Positions 28,772 through 38,799 are shown, counted from the stretch's first letter. The stretch: DNA of 64,000 nucleotides from Verrucomicrobiia bacterium (GCA_030432565.1 JAUIGV010000004.1:186001-250000), one strand, 5' to 3'. Numbers and translations: made by a program. Notes: generated from the letters alone by a model not told the origin.

Positions 28772-29575
28772 ATGACACTAAATTTCACCAAAATGAACGG
28801 AGCCGGAAACGACTTCGTGGTCATCGATAATCGCAATCTCGACAAAAGTCTTACGAAGGAGCAAATCGCGCGGCTTTGCGACCGTCACCGTGGCGTTGGT
28901 GCCGACGGCCTTTTGGCAGTCGAGCCTGCGGAAAACGGAGCCGACGTTAGATTTCGATACTACAATGCGGACGGTGGAGAGGCTGAAATGTGTGGCAACG
29001 GGGCCCGCTGCTTCGGACGCTACACCGCCAGACTTCTGGGCGGTGATCTCACCAGTCTCACCTTTGAGACCATCGCCGGGACGCTCCGGGCCGAACTGAT
29101 CGGAAACGAGGTCCGCATCGACATGTCCGACCCCATTGACCTTGAGATGGAGGCCCCGGTCGAATCTGTCGGACCGGTCCACAACCTCAACACCGGAGTC
29201 CCCCACGCCGTCGTTTTTGTCGATGATCTCGAAAATTGTGACATCGTCAAAAATGGTGCCGGGATCCGCTACCACGATCATTACGCACCGAATGGCACCA
29301 ATGCGAACTTTGTTGGGGTCTTGGCACCAGATCACCTTTCCGTCCGGACCTACGAACGGGGAGTTGAAGGGGAAACCCTGGCTTGCGGAACCGGGATCAC
29401 CGCTTGCGCGCTCATTCACCACCTTCAAACCGGTGTCTCCTCTCCAATCAAAATCGATGTTCGTGGTGGCGAAACCCTCTCAATTGGCTTCGAACCCGGC
29501 CCTGACCGAACATTCACCAATGTCACCCTGACCGGTCCGGCCGACTTCGTTTTCGACGGGGTGATCACGATCTAA
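28772..29575 (+). CDS. dapF: Diaminopimelate epimerase
   Basis: FTKMNGAGNDFVVIDNR; AEMCGNGARCFGRY; ETLACGTGITACA. Confidence 0.96.
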   Translation: MTLNFTKMNGAGNDFVVIDNRNLDKSLTKEQIARLCDRHRGVGADGLLAVEPAENGADVRFRYYNADGGEAEMCGNGARCFGRYTARLLGGDLTSLTFETIAGTLRAELIGNEVRIDMSDPIDLEMEAPVESVGPVHNLNTGVPHAVVFVDDLENCDIVKNGAGIRYHDHYAPNGTNANFVGVLAPDHLSVRTYERGVEGETLACGTGITACALIHHLQTGVSSPIKIDVRGGETLSIGFEPGPDRTFTNVTLTGPADFVFDGVITI

Positions 29576-29629
29576 GAAAGATGCGGCTTTCCACGATGGG
29601 AATTGTATGGTTTTCTTAATCAAGCGCCC

Positions 29630-29908
29630 ATGGAACTTGATTTCACAGATACTCCGTTCGATACCAAATCGATCAAGCCCCACGAGATTGAGGAAGTCTT
29701 CGAGGACCCGTTTTCAATACGGTTGCTGCCAGACAACGATCGAGCGGATGGCGAGGCCCGTTTCTACATGATTGGCAAGACCATTGGCAGCCGCGGCCTT
29801 TTCCTCGCTTTTTGGTCGAACGGGAAGAAAGCACGGGTGGTTTCCGCCCGCGATCTCGTTCACGAAGAAGACACTTACTATGAACGTAAGTTGGCTGAAA
29901 TGAAGTAA
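29630..29908 (+). CDS. BrnT-family toxin-like protein
   Basis: PFDTKSIKPHEIEEVFEDPF...EARFYMIGKTIGSRGLFLAFWSNGKKARVVSARDL; small, followed by an antitoxin-like ORF. Confidence 0.65.
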   Translation: MELDFTDTPFDTKSIKPHEIEEVFEDPFSIRLLPDNDRADGEARFYMIGKTIGSRGLFLAFWSNGKKARVVSARDLVHEEDTYYERKLAEMK

Positions 29909-29927
29909 CTCCCGAACCCTCGAAAAC

Positions 29928-30215
29928 ATGAATACCATCTCAGACTGGAACGACGTTCCTGATTTTGAAACCGACGAAGAGGAACATGAATTTTGGTCCG
30001 GGCATTCATTGAACCCCAGGCTTATCAACGCCTCCGTTCACGCCCCCGATTCCAAGGAATCAACAACGATCACCCTAAGATTTGATCCCCGCATGCTCTC
30101 CCGCATCAAGCGGATCGCACGGTCTCGTTTCCTCAATTATCAGTCGATGATGAAGCAATGGCTTGCCGAGCGAATGGAGGAGGAAATGCGCCGCAGCGGA
30201 GATCAGGATTCCTAA
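29928..30215 (+). CDS. BrnA/CopG-like antitoxin
   Basis: DEEEHEFWSGHSL...TTITLRFDPRMLSRIKRIARSRFLNYQSMMKQWLAERM (ribbon-helix-helix pattern). Confidence 0.65.
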   Translation: MNTISDWNDVPDFETDEEEHEFWSGHSLNPRLINASVHAPDSKESTTITLRFDPRMLSRIKRIARSRFLNYQSMMKQWLAERMEEEMRRSGDQDS

Positions 30216-30243
30216 TCCGGACCCGAGAAAACCGGATATTGGT

Positions 30244-30642
30244 ATGATTCCCAAGAGCCTCCGCCAAAGTCCGCGATTCTGGATTGGCTGCTTCATTCTC
30301 TGGTTTATTGTCCTCAACCTGCTCTCCCACGGAGACAAGTTTCATCCCCCCGGCACCTTTGTCTTTGACATTCCCCACTTTGATAAAGTCGTTCACTTTG
30401 GCTATTTTTTTGGCGGGGGCGGCCTGCTCTCGGCTTCTCTTTTTTTCTCAAAACAACCTTCGTGGCGAAGTCTCATCCTTACCGTCACGGTCTCTCTTTC
30501 CGTGGTGGGAATCTGGGACGAATTCCATCAGTCTTTTTTCGAAAACAGGACGGGTAACGACCCCGGTGACTGGCTTGCAGACACCCTCGGTGCATTTTGC
30601 GGGGCAACCGTCTTTCTCAGGCTACACAAGCTCCTCTTGTAA
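30244..30642 (+). CDS. VanZ-like family protein
   Basis: Four TM segments; HFDKVVHFGYFFGGGGLL; WDEFHQSFFENRTGNDPGDWLADTLGAFCG. Confidence 0.75.
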   Translation: MIPKSLRQSPRFWIGCFILWFIVLNLLSHGDKFHPPGTFVFDIPHFDKVVHFGYFFGGGGLLSASLFFSKQPSWRSLILTVTVSLSVVGIWDEFHQSFFENRTGNDPGDWLADTLGAFCGATVFLRLHKLLL

Positions 30643-30705
30643 ACTCACATTCGCCCCTTTCCGCTTGCGGATCATGGAATCCGCCCGATTTATGCCAACA
30701 AAGTT

Positions 30706-31323
30706 ATGATTTCCTTTCTTACCCATCCCGTGACAACCTTTTTTGGTGGAGCAATTTTAGCTCTTATCGGGGTTGGCATTCTCCTCAATGCGAAAATGGA
30801 AAGCAATCAAACCGCGCAATTCGTGAAGGATTATCGGGAAGCGATGGCCAAGGCCGGGGAGAACGGACCAATCGCAGGATCAAGCAAGGAAGCTGCAGCC
30901 ATCAAACGGTTCACTGATTTTCTTAAAAACGTCGGCGACAAAACCTACATCGAGGAGCAGACCGTAAATGCCTATGCTGCCGACGCCTATCTGGATGACA
31001 CCATTGTCACCCATTACGGCCCCGAAGAAATCAGGAAATATTTCCTCCAAACGGCTGAGACCATGACCGCTTTCGAAGTGAATATCCTCGATTCGTCGCG
31101 CTCCGGAGCAGACCACTACATTCGCTGGGAAATGATCTTTGCGGCTCCAAAACTGGCTAGCGGCGAACCAATTCACTCGGTCGGAATCAGCCAGGTGAGA
31201 TTCAACGAGGACGGCAAGGTGGCATTTCACCAGGATTTTTGGGATTCGGGGAGGCACATCTACGGGCAGATCCCGGTTGTTGGCGGGTTGATTGGAATTA
31301 TCCGAAGTCGAATGAAGGAATAG
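30706..31323 (+). CDS. Membrane-anchored NTF2/SnoaL-like protein
   Basis: TM N-terminus then SnoaL-like fold pattern (YIRWEMIFAAPKL, GISQVRFNEDGKVAFHQDFWDSGRHIY); upstream of desaturase. Confidence 0.7.
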   Translation: MISFLTHPVTTFFGGAILALIGVGILLNAKMESNQTAQFVKDYREAMAKAGENGPIAGSSKEAAAIKRFTDFLKNVGDKTYIEEQTVNAYAADAYLDDTIVTHYGPEEIRKYFLQTAETMTAFEVNILDSSRSGADHYIRWEMIFAAPKLASGEPIHSVGISQVRFNEDGKVAFHQDFWDSGRHIYGQIPVVGGLIGIIRSRMKE

Positions 31324-31329
31324 CTCATC

Positions 31330-32298
31330 ATGCCGGAACCAATTCACGAGAAACGCGGACTATTCTCGACCACCCTTCGGGTGATCGGTCAGTGGCTTGA
31401 TTCCGATTTCCGGAGAACCGAGGCTCCCGATCCAGCCTCCCTGCCGGACCAAGTCAATTGGGAAAGGACACTCCCGTTCATCTTTCTCCACCTCGGGTGC
31501 CTGGCTGTATTTTGGGTTGGCTTTTCATGGGTCGCGGTGGGAGCTGCCATATTTCTCTATCTCGTCCGGATGTTTGCCATCACGGGCTTCTACCACCGCT
31601 ACTTTTCGCACCGAACCTACAAGACATCGCGGGTGGTTCAATTCCTTTTCGCACTCCTTGGGAATAGTTCGATGCAACGCGGTCCTCTTTGGTGGGCGGC
31701 CACTCATCGTCACCATCACAAGCACTCCGACGAGGAAGTCGATTCACACTCTCCCGTCCACCACGGTTTCGCGTGGTCGCACATCGGCTGGTTGACCTCG
31801 ATGAAAAATTTTCCCACCGACTACCAAAGCATCCCCGACCTCAGGAAGTTTCCCGAGCTGGTTTTCATCAATCGCTTCGATCAAATCGTCCCGCTTGTTT
31901 ACGGCCTGATCATGCTCGGTATCGGCGCTCTTCTGGAATCCTTCGCTCCTGGCATGAATGTCACTATGGGGCAGTTCTTCGTGTGGACGTTTTTCATTAG
32001 CACGACAGTCCTTCTTCACGGAACTCTCTTCATCAACTCGCTGGCTCACGTTTGGGGAAAACGCCGGTATGAAACAAGCGATGACAGCCGGAATTCCTTC
32101 CTGCTATCCGTAATCACTCTGGGTGAAGGCTGGCACAATAATCATCATCGCTACCCCCATTCGGTGCGCCAGGGATTTCGATCATGGGAAGTTGACTTCA
32201 CCTATTACGGACTGAAAGCGCTTTCTTGGCTGGGACTGATCTGGGACCTCAAGCCCGTGCCCGAACGAATCAAAGAGGAGGGCCGAAATCACTCATGA
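31330..32298 (+). CDS. Acyl-CoA/fatty acid desaturase
   Basis: His boxes YHRYFSHRTYKTSR, THRHHHKHSD, HNNHHRYPHSVRQGF. Confidence 0.93.
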   Translation: MPEPIHEKRGLFSTTLRVIGQWLDSDFRRTEAPDPASLPDQVNWERTLPFIFLHLGCLAVFWVGFSWVAVGAAIFLYLVRMFAITGFYHRYFSHRTYKTSRVVQFLFALLGNSSMQRGPLWWAATHRHHHKHSDEEVDSHSPVHHGFAWSHIGWLTSMKNFPTDYQSIPDLRKFPELVFINRFDQIVPLVYGLIMLGIGALLESFAPGMNVTMGQFFVWTFFISTTVLLHGTLFINSLAHVWGKRRYETSDDSRNSFLLSVITLGEGWHNNHHRYPHSVRQGFRSWEVDFTYYGLKALSWLGLIWDLKPVPERIKEEGRNHS

Positions 32299-33539
32299 GC
32301 ACCGGACGCGAAAAGATCGCAATTGTAGGATCTGGAATCTCCGGAATGGCATGCGCTCACTTTCTCCATCCTCATCACGACATCACACTCTTCGAAAAGG
32401 ACGATCGGATCGGCGGACATTCAAATACAGTCAAGGTCGGCAACGACCCGCTTGATACCGGATTTATGGTTTACAACGAGGTCACCTATCCCCTGCTGAC
32501 CAGGCTCTTTAAGGATCTCGAAGTTGCCACCAAACCGACCTCAATGTCTTTCAGTGTGCAACACACTTCCGACAGACTCGAGTTTAACGGAGGGAGTCTC
32601 AACCTGCTTTTCGGTCAACGCAGGAACCTTCTGAGGCCACGATTTTGGAGGATGTTGATGCAGATCGATCGCTTCAACAAAGAAACTGTTGCCGAGCTAC
32701 AAAAGAATGAGGAGACCAAGCTCACCCTCGCCGAATATGTCGAAGAGAGAGGCTATGGGCGGGATTTTTTGAAGTGGTATCTCTCTCCGATGGCGGCCGC
32801 AGTGTGGTCCAGCCCGCCCGAAAAAATCGAACAGTTCCCCGCCATCACCTTGATGCGCTTTTGGCACAACCACGGATTCCTCGGATTGGATACCCAGCAT
32901 CCATGGAGAACAGTGGTCGGCGGATCAAAGGAATATGTCAAAAAACTCGTTGCTCCTTTTCGTGACCGCATCAAGACGGGAGATCCGGTGGTTGCAATCT
33001 CTCCGGACAATGAAATCATTCTAAATTCCGGGCATCGGGAAAAATTTGATCGTATCATCAGTGCTGCCCACGGAGACCAGACCCTCAGCCTGCTGACCTC
33101 ACCCACCAAAATTGAGGACGAAATCCTCTCGGCTTTTCCCTACCAGGCGAACAAGGCCGTTCTCCACACCGACTCACGATTCATGCCCCGCAACAAAAGA
33201 TGCTGGGCTTCGTGGAATTATCGGGTTGAGGAAGGCAGACATTCCACGATTTACTGGATGAACAGCCTTCAGGGTGCCACAGCTCCAAAGAACTTTTTCG
33301 TTTCAATCAATCCCTCCCATAAAATTGACGACGGGCACATCATCAAAGAGCTGAACTATGAGCACCCGCTTTTTGACCTCACGAGCATCGCAGCACAAAA
33401 GAAAGTGCCTGAACTCAACGCCGCCAAAACCGGAAGATACTTCTGCGGGGCCTGGCAACGATATGGCTTTCACGAAGACGGGCTGTGGTCAGCCTTTCGA
33501 CTTTGCGAGCAATTGCTGGGAAGGAGTCCGTGGTCATGA
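32295..33539 (+). CDS. FAD-dependent amine-oxidase-like protein
   Basis: KIAIVGSGISGMACAHFLHPHHDITLFEKDDRIGGHSNTV. Confidence 0.9.
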   Translation: MSTGREKIAIVGSGISGMACAHFLHPHHDITLFEKDDRIGGHSNTVKVGNDPLDTGFMVYNEVTYPLLTRLFKDLEVATKPTSMSFSVQHTSDRLEFNGGSLNLLFGQRRNLLRPRFWRMLMQIDRFNKETVAELQKNEETKLTLAEYVEERGYGRDFLKWYLSPMAAAVWSSPPEKIEQFPAITLMRFWHNHGFLGLDTQHPWRTVVGGSKEYVKKLVAPFRDRIKTGDPVVAISPDNEIILNSGHREKFDRIISAAHGDQTLSLLTSPTKIEDEILSAFPYQANKAVLHTDSRFMPRNKRCWASWNYRVEEGRHSTIYWMNSLQGATAPKNFFVSINPSHKIDDGHIIKELNYEHPLFDLTSIAAQKKVPELNAAKTGRYFCGAWQRYGFHEDGLWSAFRLCEQLLGRSPWS

Positions 33540-34318
33540 GCGCCTGCCTTTACGAATGCGAAGTAATGCACCGCCGCCTTAGGCCGGCGCAAAAACGTTT
33601 TGACTATCGCGTCTTCATGCTGAGCTTCGACCTCGAAGACCTCCCCGGGAATACGTTTCTCGGAATCAACCGGTTCAACCTCTTCAGTCTTAACAGCGAA
33701 GACCACGTCGACCTTGGCAAACCCGGCGGCATTCGCCCCAACCTCATGGCATGGTTTGAGGAGCAGGGAATCGATTGCCCCGACGATGCCCGCATTCAAC
33801 TGATCACCCTTCCCCGCGTCCTGGGCTACACCTTCAATCCCGTTTCATTCTACTATGTTTGCGACAACCACAATACTCCCCTTTTTGCCGTTGCCGAGGT
33901 TTGTAATACCTACCGCGAAATGAAGCTCTACCTGATCGACAATCGCACCGGGACGGGCTGGCGGCGAAAAGTTGAGAAGGGATTCTATGTCTCGCCATTC
34001 TCAAGCGTTTGCGACTTCTTCGACTTTAAACTGGGGCTCCCTGCGGGTTCGTGGGATGTCACCATCAACAACCTCGATTCCGGAGGGCTCACCCTGACTT
34101 CTTCAATTCGAGGCATGGCCAGACCTCTCACCACCGGACGCCTCCTCTGGTTTGGCTTTAAATACCCCCTTCTTTCGCTCAAGGTGATCGCGATGATTCA
34201 CTGGCAGGCCATGAAACTGTGGCTTCGGAAAGTGCCACACTCTCCAAAAGCCAAAAACAAGCACGCTCAAACTGATGTGCTTCGCCCCCATTCTTCACTG
34301 ACTTCCAAAGATGAGTAA
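33536..34318 (+). CDS. DUF1365 domain protein
   Basis: LYECEVMHRRLRPAQKRFDYRVFMLSFDLEDLP; LITLPRVLGYTFNPVSFYYVCD. Confidence 0.9.
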   Translation: MSACLYECEVMHRRLRPAQKRFDYRVFMLSFDLEDLPGNTFLGINRFNLFSLNSEDHVDLGKPGGIRPNLMAWFEEQGIDCPDDARIQLITLPRVLGYTFNPVSFYYVCDNHNTPLFAVAEVCNTYREMKLYLIDNRTGTGWRRKVEKGFYVSPFSSVCDFFDFKLGLPAGSWDVTINNLDSGGLTLTSSIRGMARPLTTGRLLWFGFKYPLLSLKVIAMIHWQAMKLWLRKVPHSPKAKNKHAQTDVLRPHSSLTSKDE

Positions 34319-35555
34319 TTCCAAACTCCAGTTCAAAAACGGCCTTCCCGAACGACTTGTCGTTGGATTGCTGAATAAAATGCCCGACGGCCACCTCAAG
34401 ATGACTTATGCCGACGGAACCTCACGACACTTTGGAAATCCCGACGAACCGGTCAGCGCGGAAGTCACGATCAACGACGATGCCGAGTTCTTCAAACGCT
34501 GCGCCTACTATGGAAATGTCGGAATGGGCGAAGCTTACACCGATGGCATCTGGGACACCCCCAACATTCGCGCGGTGATTAGTTGGTTCGTTCTCAACAT
34601 GCAGGCCCTCCAGGGAGCCGACACCTCGTCGGACAAACTCCCCGGCGTTGGTTTGCTCAAGGTTGTCAATTGGTTCCGACACCTTCGCCGGGCCAATACC
34701 GTGGACAACAGCCGTCGGAATATCTCGGAGCACTATGACCTTGGTAACGAATTTTACTCGCTCTGGCTGGACGCAACCATGACCTATTCATGCGCGAAGT
34801 TTGAACAACCCGACCAGGAGTTCGAGGCAGCCCAGAATGCAAAGTACGACGCGCTTTGCCAGAAACTCAAACTCAAGTCAGGCGACCACGTCCTGGAAAT
34901 CGGGTGTGGTTGGGGCGGATTCGGAACCTACGCCGCAAAAACCTATGGCTGCAAGGTGACAGGTGTCACCATCTCCGAAGAGCAGGCCAAGTTCGCCCGT
35001 GAACGAGTGAAGCGAGAAGGCGTTGAAGATCAATTCGAGGTCCTCATCCAGGACTATCGTCATATCGAGGGGCAATTCGATAAGATTGTTTCCATCGAGA
35101 TGATCGAAGCGGTGGGCGACAAATTCCACGAATCTTTTTTTGCGAAGTGTCACGAGGTTTTAGCCCCTGATGGCATCCTCGCCCTCCAGATGATTACCGT
35201 CCCCGACAACCGATATAAAAGCCTGACAAAAGGTGTCGATTGGATCCAAAAAGTAATCTTCCCGGGCTCACTTCTTCTCAGTGTGGGCCGGGTCAACGAG
35301 GTTCTCCTTAAGACAAGCGACCTTTTCCTGCACGACCTTGAGGACTTTGGCGCGTTCTATGTTCGCACCCTCCAAAACTGGCATGAGCGCTTCAACGCCG
35401 CGAAAGATTCCCTGCAAAAACTGGGCTTTGATGAACCCTTCATAAGGACCTGGAATTACTATCTCAAATACTGTGAGGCCGGCTTTGCGACACGAAATAT
35501 TTCAGTCGTTCAGGCCGTTTACACCAGGCCCAACAATCCCTCATTGATGGCGTGA
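34311..35555 (+). CDS. Cyclopropane-fatty-acyl-phospholipid synthase family methyltransferase
   Basis: NISEHYDLGNEFYSLWLDATMTYSCAKF; VLEIGCGWGGFGTYAAKTYGCKVTGVTISEEQ. Confidence 0.92.
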   Translation: MSNSKLQFKNGLPERLVVGLLNKMPDGHLKMTYADGTSRHFGNPDEPVSAEVTINDDAEFFKRCAYYGNVGMGEAYTDGIWDTPNIRAVISWFVLNMQALQGADTSSDKLPGVGLLKVVNWFRHLRRANTVDNSRRNISEHYDLGNEFYSLWLDATMTYSCAKFEQPDQEFEAAQNAKYDALCQKLKLKSGDHVLEIGCGWGGFGTYAAKTYGCKVTGVTISEEQAKFARERVKREGVEDQFEVLIQDYRHIEGQFDKIVSIEMIEAVGDKFHESFFAKCHEVLAPDGILALQMITVPDNRYKSLTKGVDWIQKVIFPGSLLLSVGRVNEVLLKTSDLFLHDLEDFGAFYVRTLQNWHERFNAAKDSLQKLGFDEPFIRTWNYYLKYCEAGFATRNISVVQAVYTRPNNPSLMA

Positions 35556-36058
35556 ACGTCGAAGTGTCAGAAGCGGATCCCTGGTGGAAACGTTGGTTCA
35601 TCAATCCCATCTTAAACCAACTCCGCCAGGGCATCAGTGCCGACAAACTGTCGTGGACCATCGCGCTCGGTTGCGCTTTTGGCATCTTTCCAGTGATGGG
35701 CACAACTTCTGTTGTGTGTCTCATTCCTGCCGCGATCTTCAAACTCAACCAACCCGTCATTCACGCCGTCCGGCTTGCTCTTTGGCCGGTGCACCTCGCT
35801 CTGATTCTCCCCTTCATCAAAATCGGCCAGTGGGTCTTCGGGTCGGAACAGATCACCGGTTCGGTCCCCACCTTGCTCAAGGAATTTTTCGAAAGCCCCG
35901 CTCGATTTGCTGAAAACTACTGGCTCGCTGCCTTGCAGGGAATCGCGGCCTGGTCGGTCGCCATCATTCCGCTCATCTTCATCGTCCGGGCCATCACGCT
36001 CCCCATCCTGAGAGCGACCGCTGCCAGGATTGCGCAGACTAAACAAGCACCGGCATGA
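35552..36058 (+). CDS. DUF2062 membrane protein
   Basis: GISADKLSWTIALGCAFGIFPVMGTTSVVCLIPAAIFKLNQPVIHA; GTG start overlapping the previous stop. Confidence 0.8.
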   Translation: MNVEVSEADPWWKRWFINPILNQLRQGISADKLSWTIALGCAFGIFPVMGTTSVVCLIPAAIFKLNQPVIHAVRLALWPVHLALILPFIKIGQWVFGSEQITGSVPTLLKEFFESPARFAENYWLAALQGIAAWSVAIIPLIFIVRAITLPILRATAARIAQTKQAPA

Positions 36059-36837
36059 ATGAGCTCACTCTCCTCGGAATCGTGGCCGCCCTCGTCGCCC
36101 TGGACTTTGCAGGTGGATGGTGGTTCGGCGGTAAAATCAACAACTACTCGTTGGTTGATGCGATGTGGGCCTTCTGGATCGGGCTTGCGGGAGTCATTTA
36201 CGCCTTCTTTGGGAACGGCGACTTGGACAAGAGGATCGCAGCCGGATCGATGGCGGCGATCTGGGGTTTCCGACTGTCCTATCACTTGCAAAAGCGGATT
36301 CGCAAACATCACCCCGAGGAAGACTCGCGCTATCAAAAGCTTCGCGAAGTCTGGGAAGGCAGTGTTCCATCGGCCTTCTTTTGGTTTTTTCAAGCCCAGG
36401 CGATTTCAGTGCTCCTTCTCGCTCTCCCCTACTTTCTCATCTCCCGGGATTCATCGCCCTGGGGAGTTTTAGAAACCATTGGCCTCACCATCGCCGTGAT
36501 TGGGATGGGCGGAGAGATGCTAGCGGACCACCAGATGTCAGAATTCAAGTCCAGGGACAACCGGTCATCGTCAGTCTGTCGCGACGGGCTTTGGAAATAC
36601 TCCCGCCATCCCAATTACTTTTTTGAGATGGTGATCTGGATTGGAATCTACCTCTTCGCCTGCGGATCGGCTTGGGGATGGACCACCTTCTTCGCTCCCG
36701 CAACCATCACCTTCCTTCTTCTCAAGGTGACCGGTATTCCGCCCACCGAGGCCTCCGCTGTCAAACGCAAAGGCGACGCCTATCGAGAGTATCAACGCAC
36801 CACCAGCTCATTCATCCCACTTCCACCAAAATCATGA
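36055..36837 (+). CDS. DUF1295 (steroid 5-alpha-reductase-like) membrane protein
   Basis: LVDAMWAFWIG; CRDGLWKYSRHPNYFFEMVIWIGIYLFA. Confidence 0.9.
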   Translation: MNELTLLGIVAALVALDFAGGWWFGGKINNYSLVDAMWAFWIGLAGVIYAFFGNGDLDKRIAAGSMAAIWGFRLSYHLQKRIRKHHPEEDSRYQKLREVWEGSVPSAFFWFFQAQAISVLLLALPYFLISRDSSPWGVLETIGLTIAVIGMGGEMLADHQMSEFKSRDNRSSSVCRDGLWKYSRHPNYFFEMVIWIGIYLFACGSAWGWTTFFAPATITFLLLKVTGIPPTEASAVKRKGDAYREYQRTTSSFIPLPPKS

Positions 36838-37874
36838 TCAATATCGACGACCTTCTCGCCAAGGACATCATTCCCGATGCGCTGATCCGGATCGGCATCC
36901 GCTCAAGACTCAAGGATACTTTGAAGCCATATGAAAAGCTGGATTGCGAAGGCCGACAGGCGGCGCTGATGAAACACGTTCGGGAACTGAAGGAGAGTCC
37001 CGTGGCTATCGCCACGGATGAAGCAAACGAGCAGCACTATGAATTACCAACCGCCTTTTTTCGCAAAGTGCTGGGTCCACACATGAAATACAGTTCCGGG
37101 TATTGGGATCCGGAAACCACTAACATTGAGACTTCCGAAGCTCGCATGCTCAAGCTGAGCTGCGAACGGGCGGAACTGGAAAACGGGCACCGCATTCTGG
37201 AACTTGGCTGCGGATGGGGATCACTCACCCTCTGGATGGCCAAGGAATATCCGGATGCTGAGATCACTGCCGTTTCAAATTCGAGAACGCAGAAGGAATA
37301 CATCGATTCACAAGCAGCAGAGCGAGGACTCACCAATATCGAAGTCAAAACGGTGAACATGATTTCTTACGAGGGAGAGGGCGAAAGCGTCTTCGATCGC
37401 GTGGTCTCAGTGGAAATGTTCGAGCACATGAAAAACTACGAAGAGTTACTCGACCGAATCTCACGATGGCTCAAGCCAGACGGAAAACTCTTCGTGCACA
37501 TCTTCACCCATCGTGAATACGCCTATCACTACGAGGCCAAAGACGAGAGTGATTGGATGGCCCGCTACTTTTTCACGGGCGGACAAATGCCATCGGACGA
37601 CCTCCTGCTGTATTTTCAAAACAAGCTTTCCATCGATGATCACTGGCAGGTCAACGGCACCCACTATCAAAAAACTTCGGAAGCCTGGCTGACGCGTATG
37701 GACGAAGCCAGCGACGAGTTGAAACCACTGATCGCTGAAACGTATGGCGAAGCTGACGCGAAGAAATGGTGGGTTTGGTGGCGCTGCTTTTTCATGGCCT
37801 GCGCCGAACTCTGGGGCTTCCAGGGTGGCGACGAGTGGATCGTTTCACACTACCGTTTCACCAACTCGAAGTAG
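36834..37874 (+). CDS. Second CFA-synthase-like SAM methyltransferase
   Basis: QHYELPTAFFRKVLGPHMKYSSGYW; ILELGCGWGSLTLWMAKEYPDAEITAVSNSRTQKEYI. Confidence 0.9.
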   Translation: MINIDDLLAKDIIPDALIRIGIRSRLKDTLKPYEKLDCEGRQAALMKHVRELKESPVAIATDEANEQHYELPTAFFRKVLGPHMKYSSGYWDPETTNIETSEARMLKLSCERAELENGHRILELGCGWGSLTLWMAKEYPDAEITAVSNSRTQKEYIDSQAAERGLTNIEVKTVNMISYEGEGESVFDRVVSVEMFEHMKNYEELLDRISRWLKPDGKLFVHIFTHREYAYHYEAKDESDWMARYFFTGGQMPSDDLLLYFQNKLSIDDHWQVNGTHYQKTSEAWLTRMDEASDELKPLIAETYGEADAKKWWVWWRCFFMACAELWGFQGGDEWIVSHYRFTNSK

Positions 37875-37895
37875 CGATCCCCTCAGGACAAGCGG

Positions 37896-38414
37896 TCACT
37901 CTTCTTTCTTGTGATCGACAATTTCAGCAACCTCGCCGTTGAGATAAAATACTACCGATGTCACATGAGGGCTGGATCCGATGAAGTCATCGATCGTGAA
38001 ATCGAGCCTCCAATAGAGGAATTCATCATAACGGCATAACTCCATTCTCCAAAATTTTGAGCAGCCCTTGAGGCCGGGAAAACTTCCCTTGGGACCATCT
38101 CGTTCTTCGGATGTGAAATCGTTAGATTGAAGCTTACTCGAGAAAAATGGCGCAATTTTAGGAAGCTGGGCTTTATGAATATGCTCCTTAGCTTTCTTGA
38201 TCAACTCCGGGACAGTGAACTTGGCTTCTCCAAAATATTTTTCGTGCGATGAATTTTTCGTTAGCGATGTTTCAGTAAGGGGATAATCCATTTTCACTTC
38301 TGAGGTTTCTGAAATCAGAAGACGGACCTCCTTCGGGTCAGATTCCTCGCCAAAGGAAAGCGCACATGAACAAATCCAAATCAAAAGTGCCTCTATTCTT
38401 CTCATCGTTTTCAA
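37896..38414 (-). CDS. Hypothetical exported protein
   Basis: Signal-peptide-like MRRIEALLIWICSCALSFGEE; no recognised domain. Confidence 0.55.
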   Translation of the reverse strand: MKTMRRIEALLIWICSCALSFGEESDPKEVRLLISETSEVKMDYPLTETSLTKNSSHEKYFGEAKFTVPELIKKAKEHIHKAQLPKIAPFFSSKLQSNDFTSEERDGPKGSFPGLKGCSKFWRMELCRYDEFLYWRLDFTIDDFIGSSPHVTSVVFYLNGEVAEIVDHKKEE

Positions 38415-38419
38415 GGTGA

Positions 38420-38788
38420 CTATTTTAGGTCTGGCTCATTTCCATCCTCCGGACGGGGCGCTGGAATCGCTTCGCAAGCCTCGCGCCAGTTTTCGAAATT
38501 CCAGCGATTGGGAAATCCGGTGCATTGAAAGGGCTTCACTTCTTGAAGTCGGCAATCAATGCCATCCAGCATGATACACTCCGTGGTTCCTTCTTTATCA
38601 ATCAAAGAAAGTCCCTGTCGATTATCACGCAACCGGGTGTAGTCCCTCACAAACTCGTAAAGAGGAATCTTGAGAAACTGCGCAATCTTTTCAACCTCGC
38701 CATCTGCAAGGACAACATCGCCCTCCCACTTGCAGCAATTCGTGCAACGCTGGCATTGATACCAAACATCTTCCTCCTCGTCCGCCAT
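38420..38788 (-). CDS. YkgJ-family zinc/iron-chelating Cys-cluster protein
   Basis: YQCQRCTNCCKWEGDVVL...CRLQEVKPFQCTGFP. Confidence 0.82.
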   Translation of the reverse strand: MADEEEDVWYQCQRCTNCCKWEGDVVLADGEVEKIAQFLKIPLYEFVRDYTRLRDNRQGLSLIDKEGTTECIMLDGIDCRLQEVKPFQCTGFPNRWNFENWREACEAIPAPRPEDGNEPDLK

Positions 38789-38799
38789 ATCGAGTCAAA

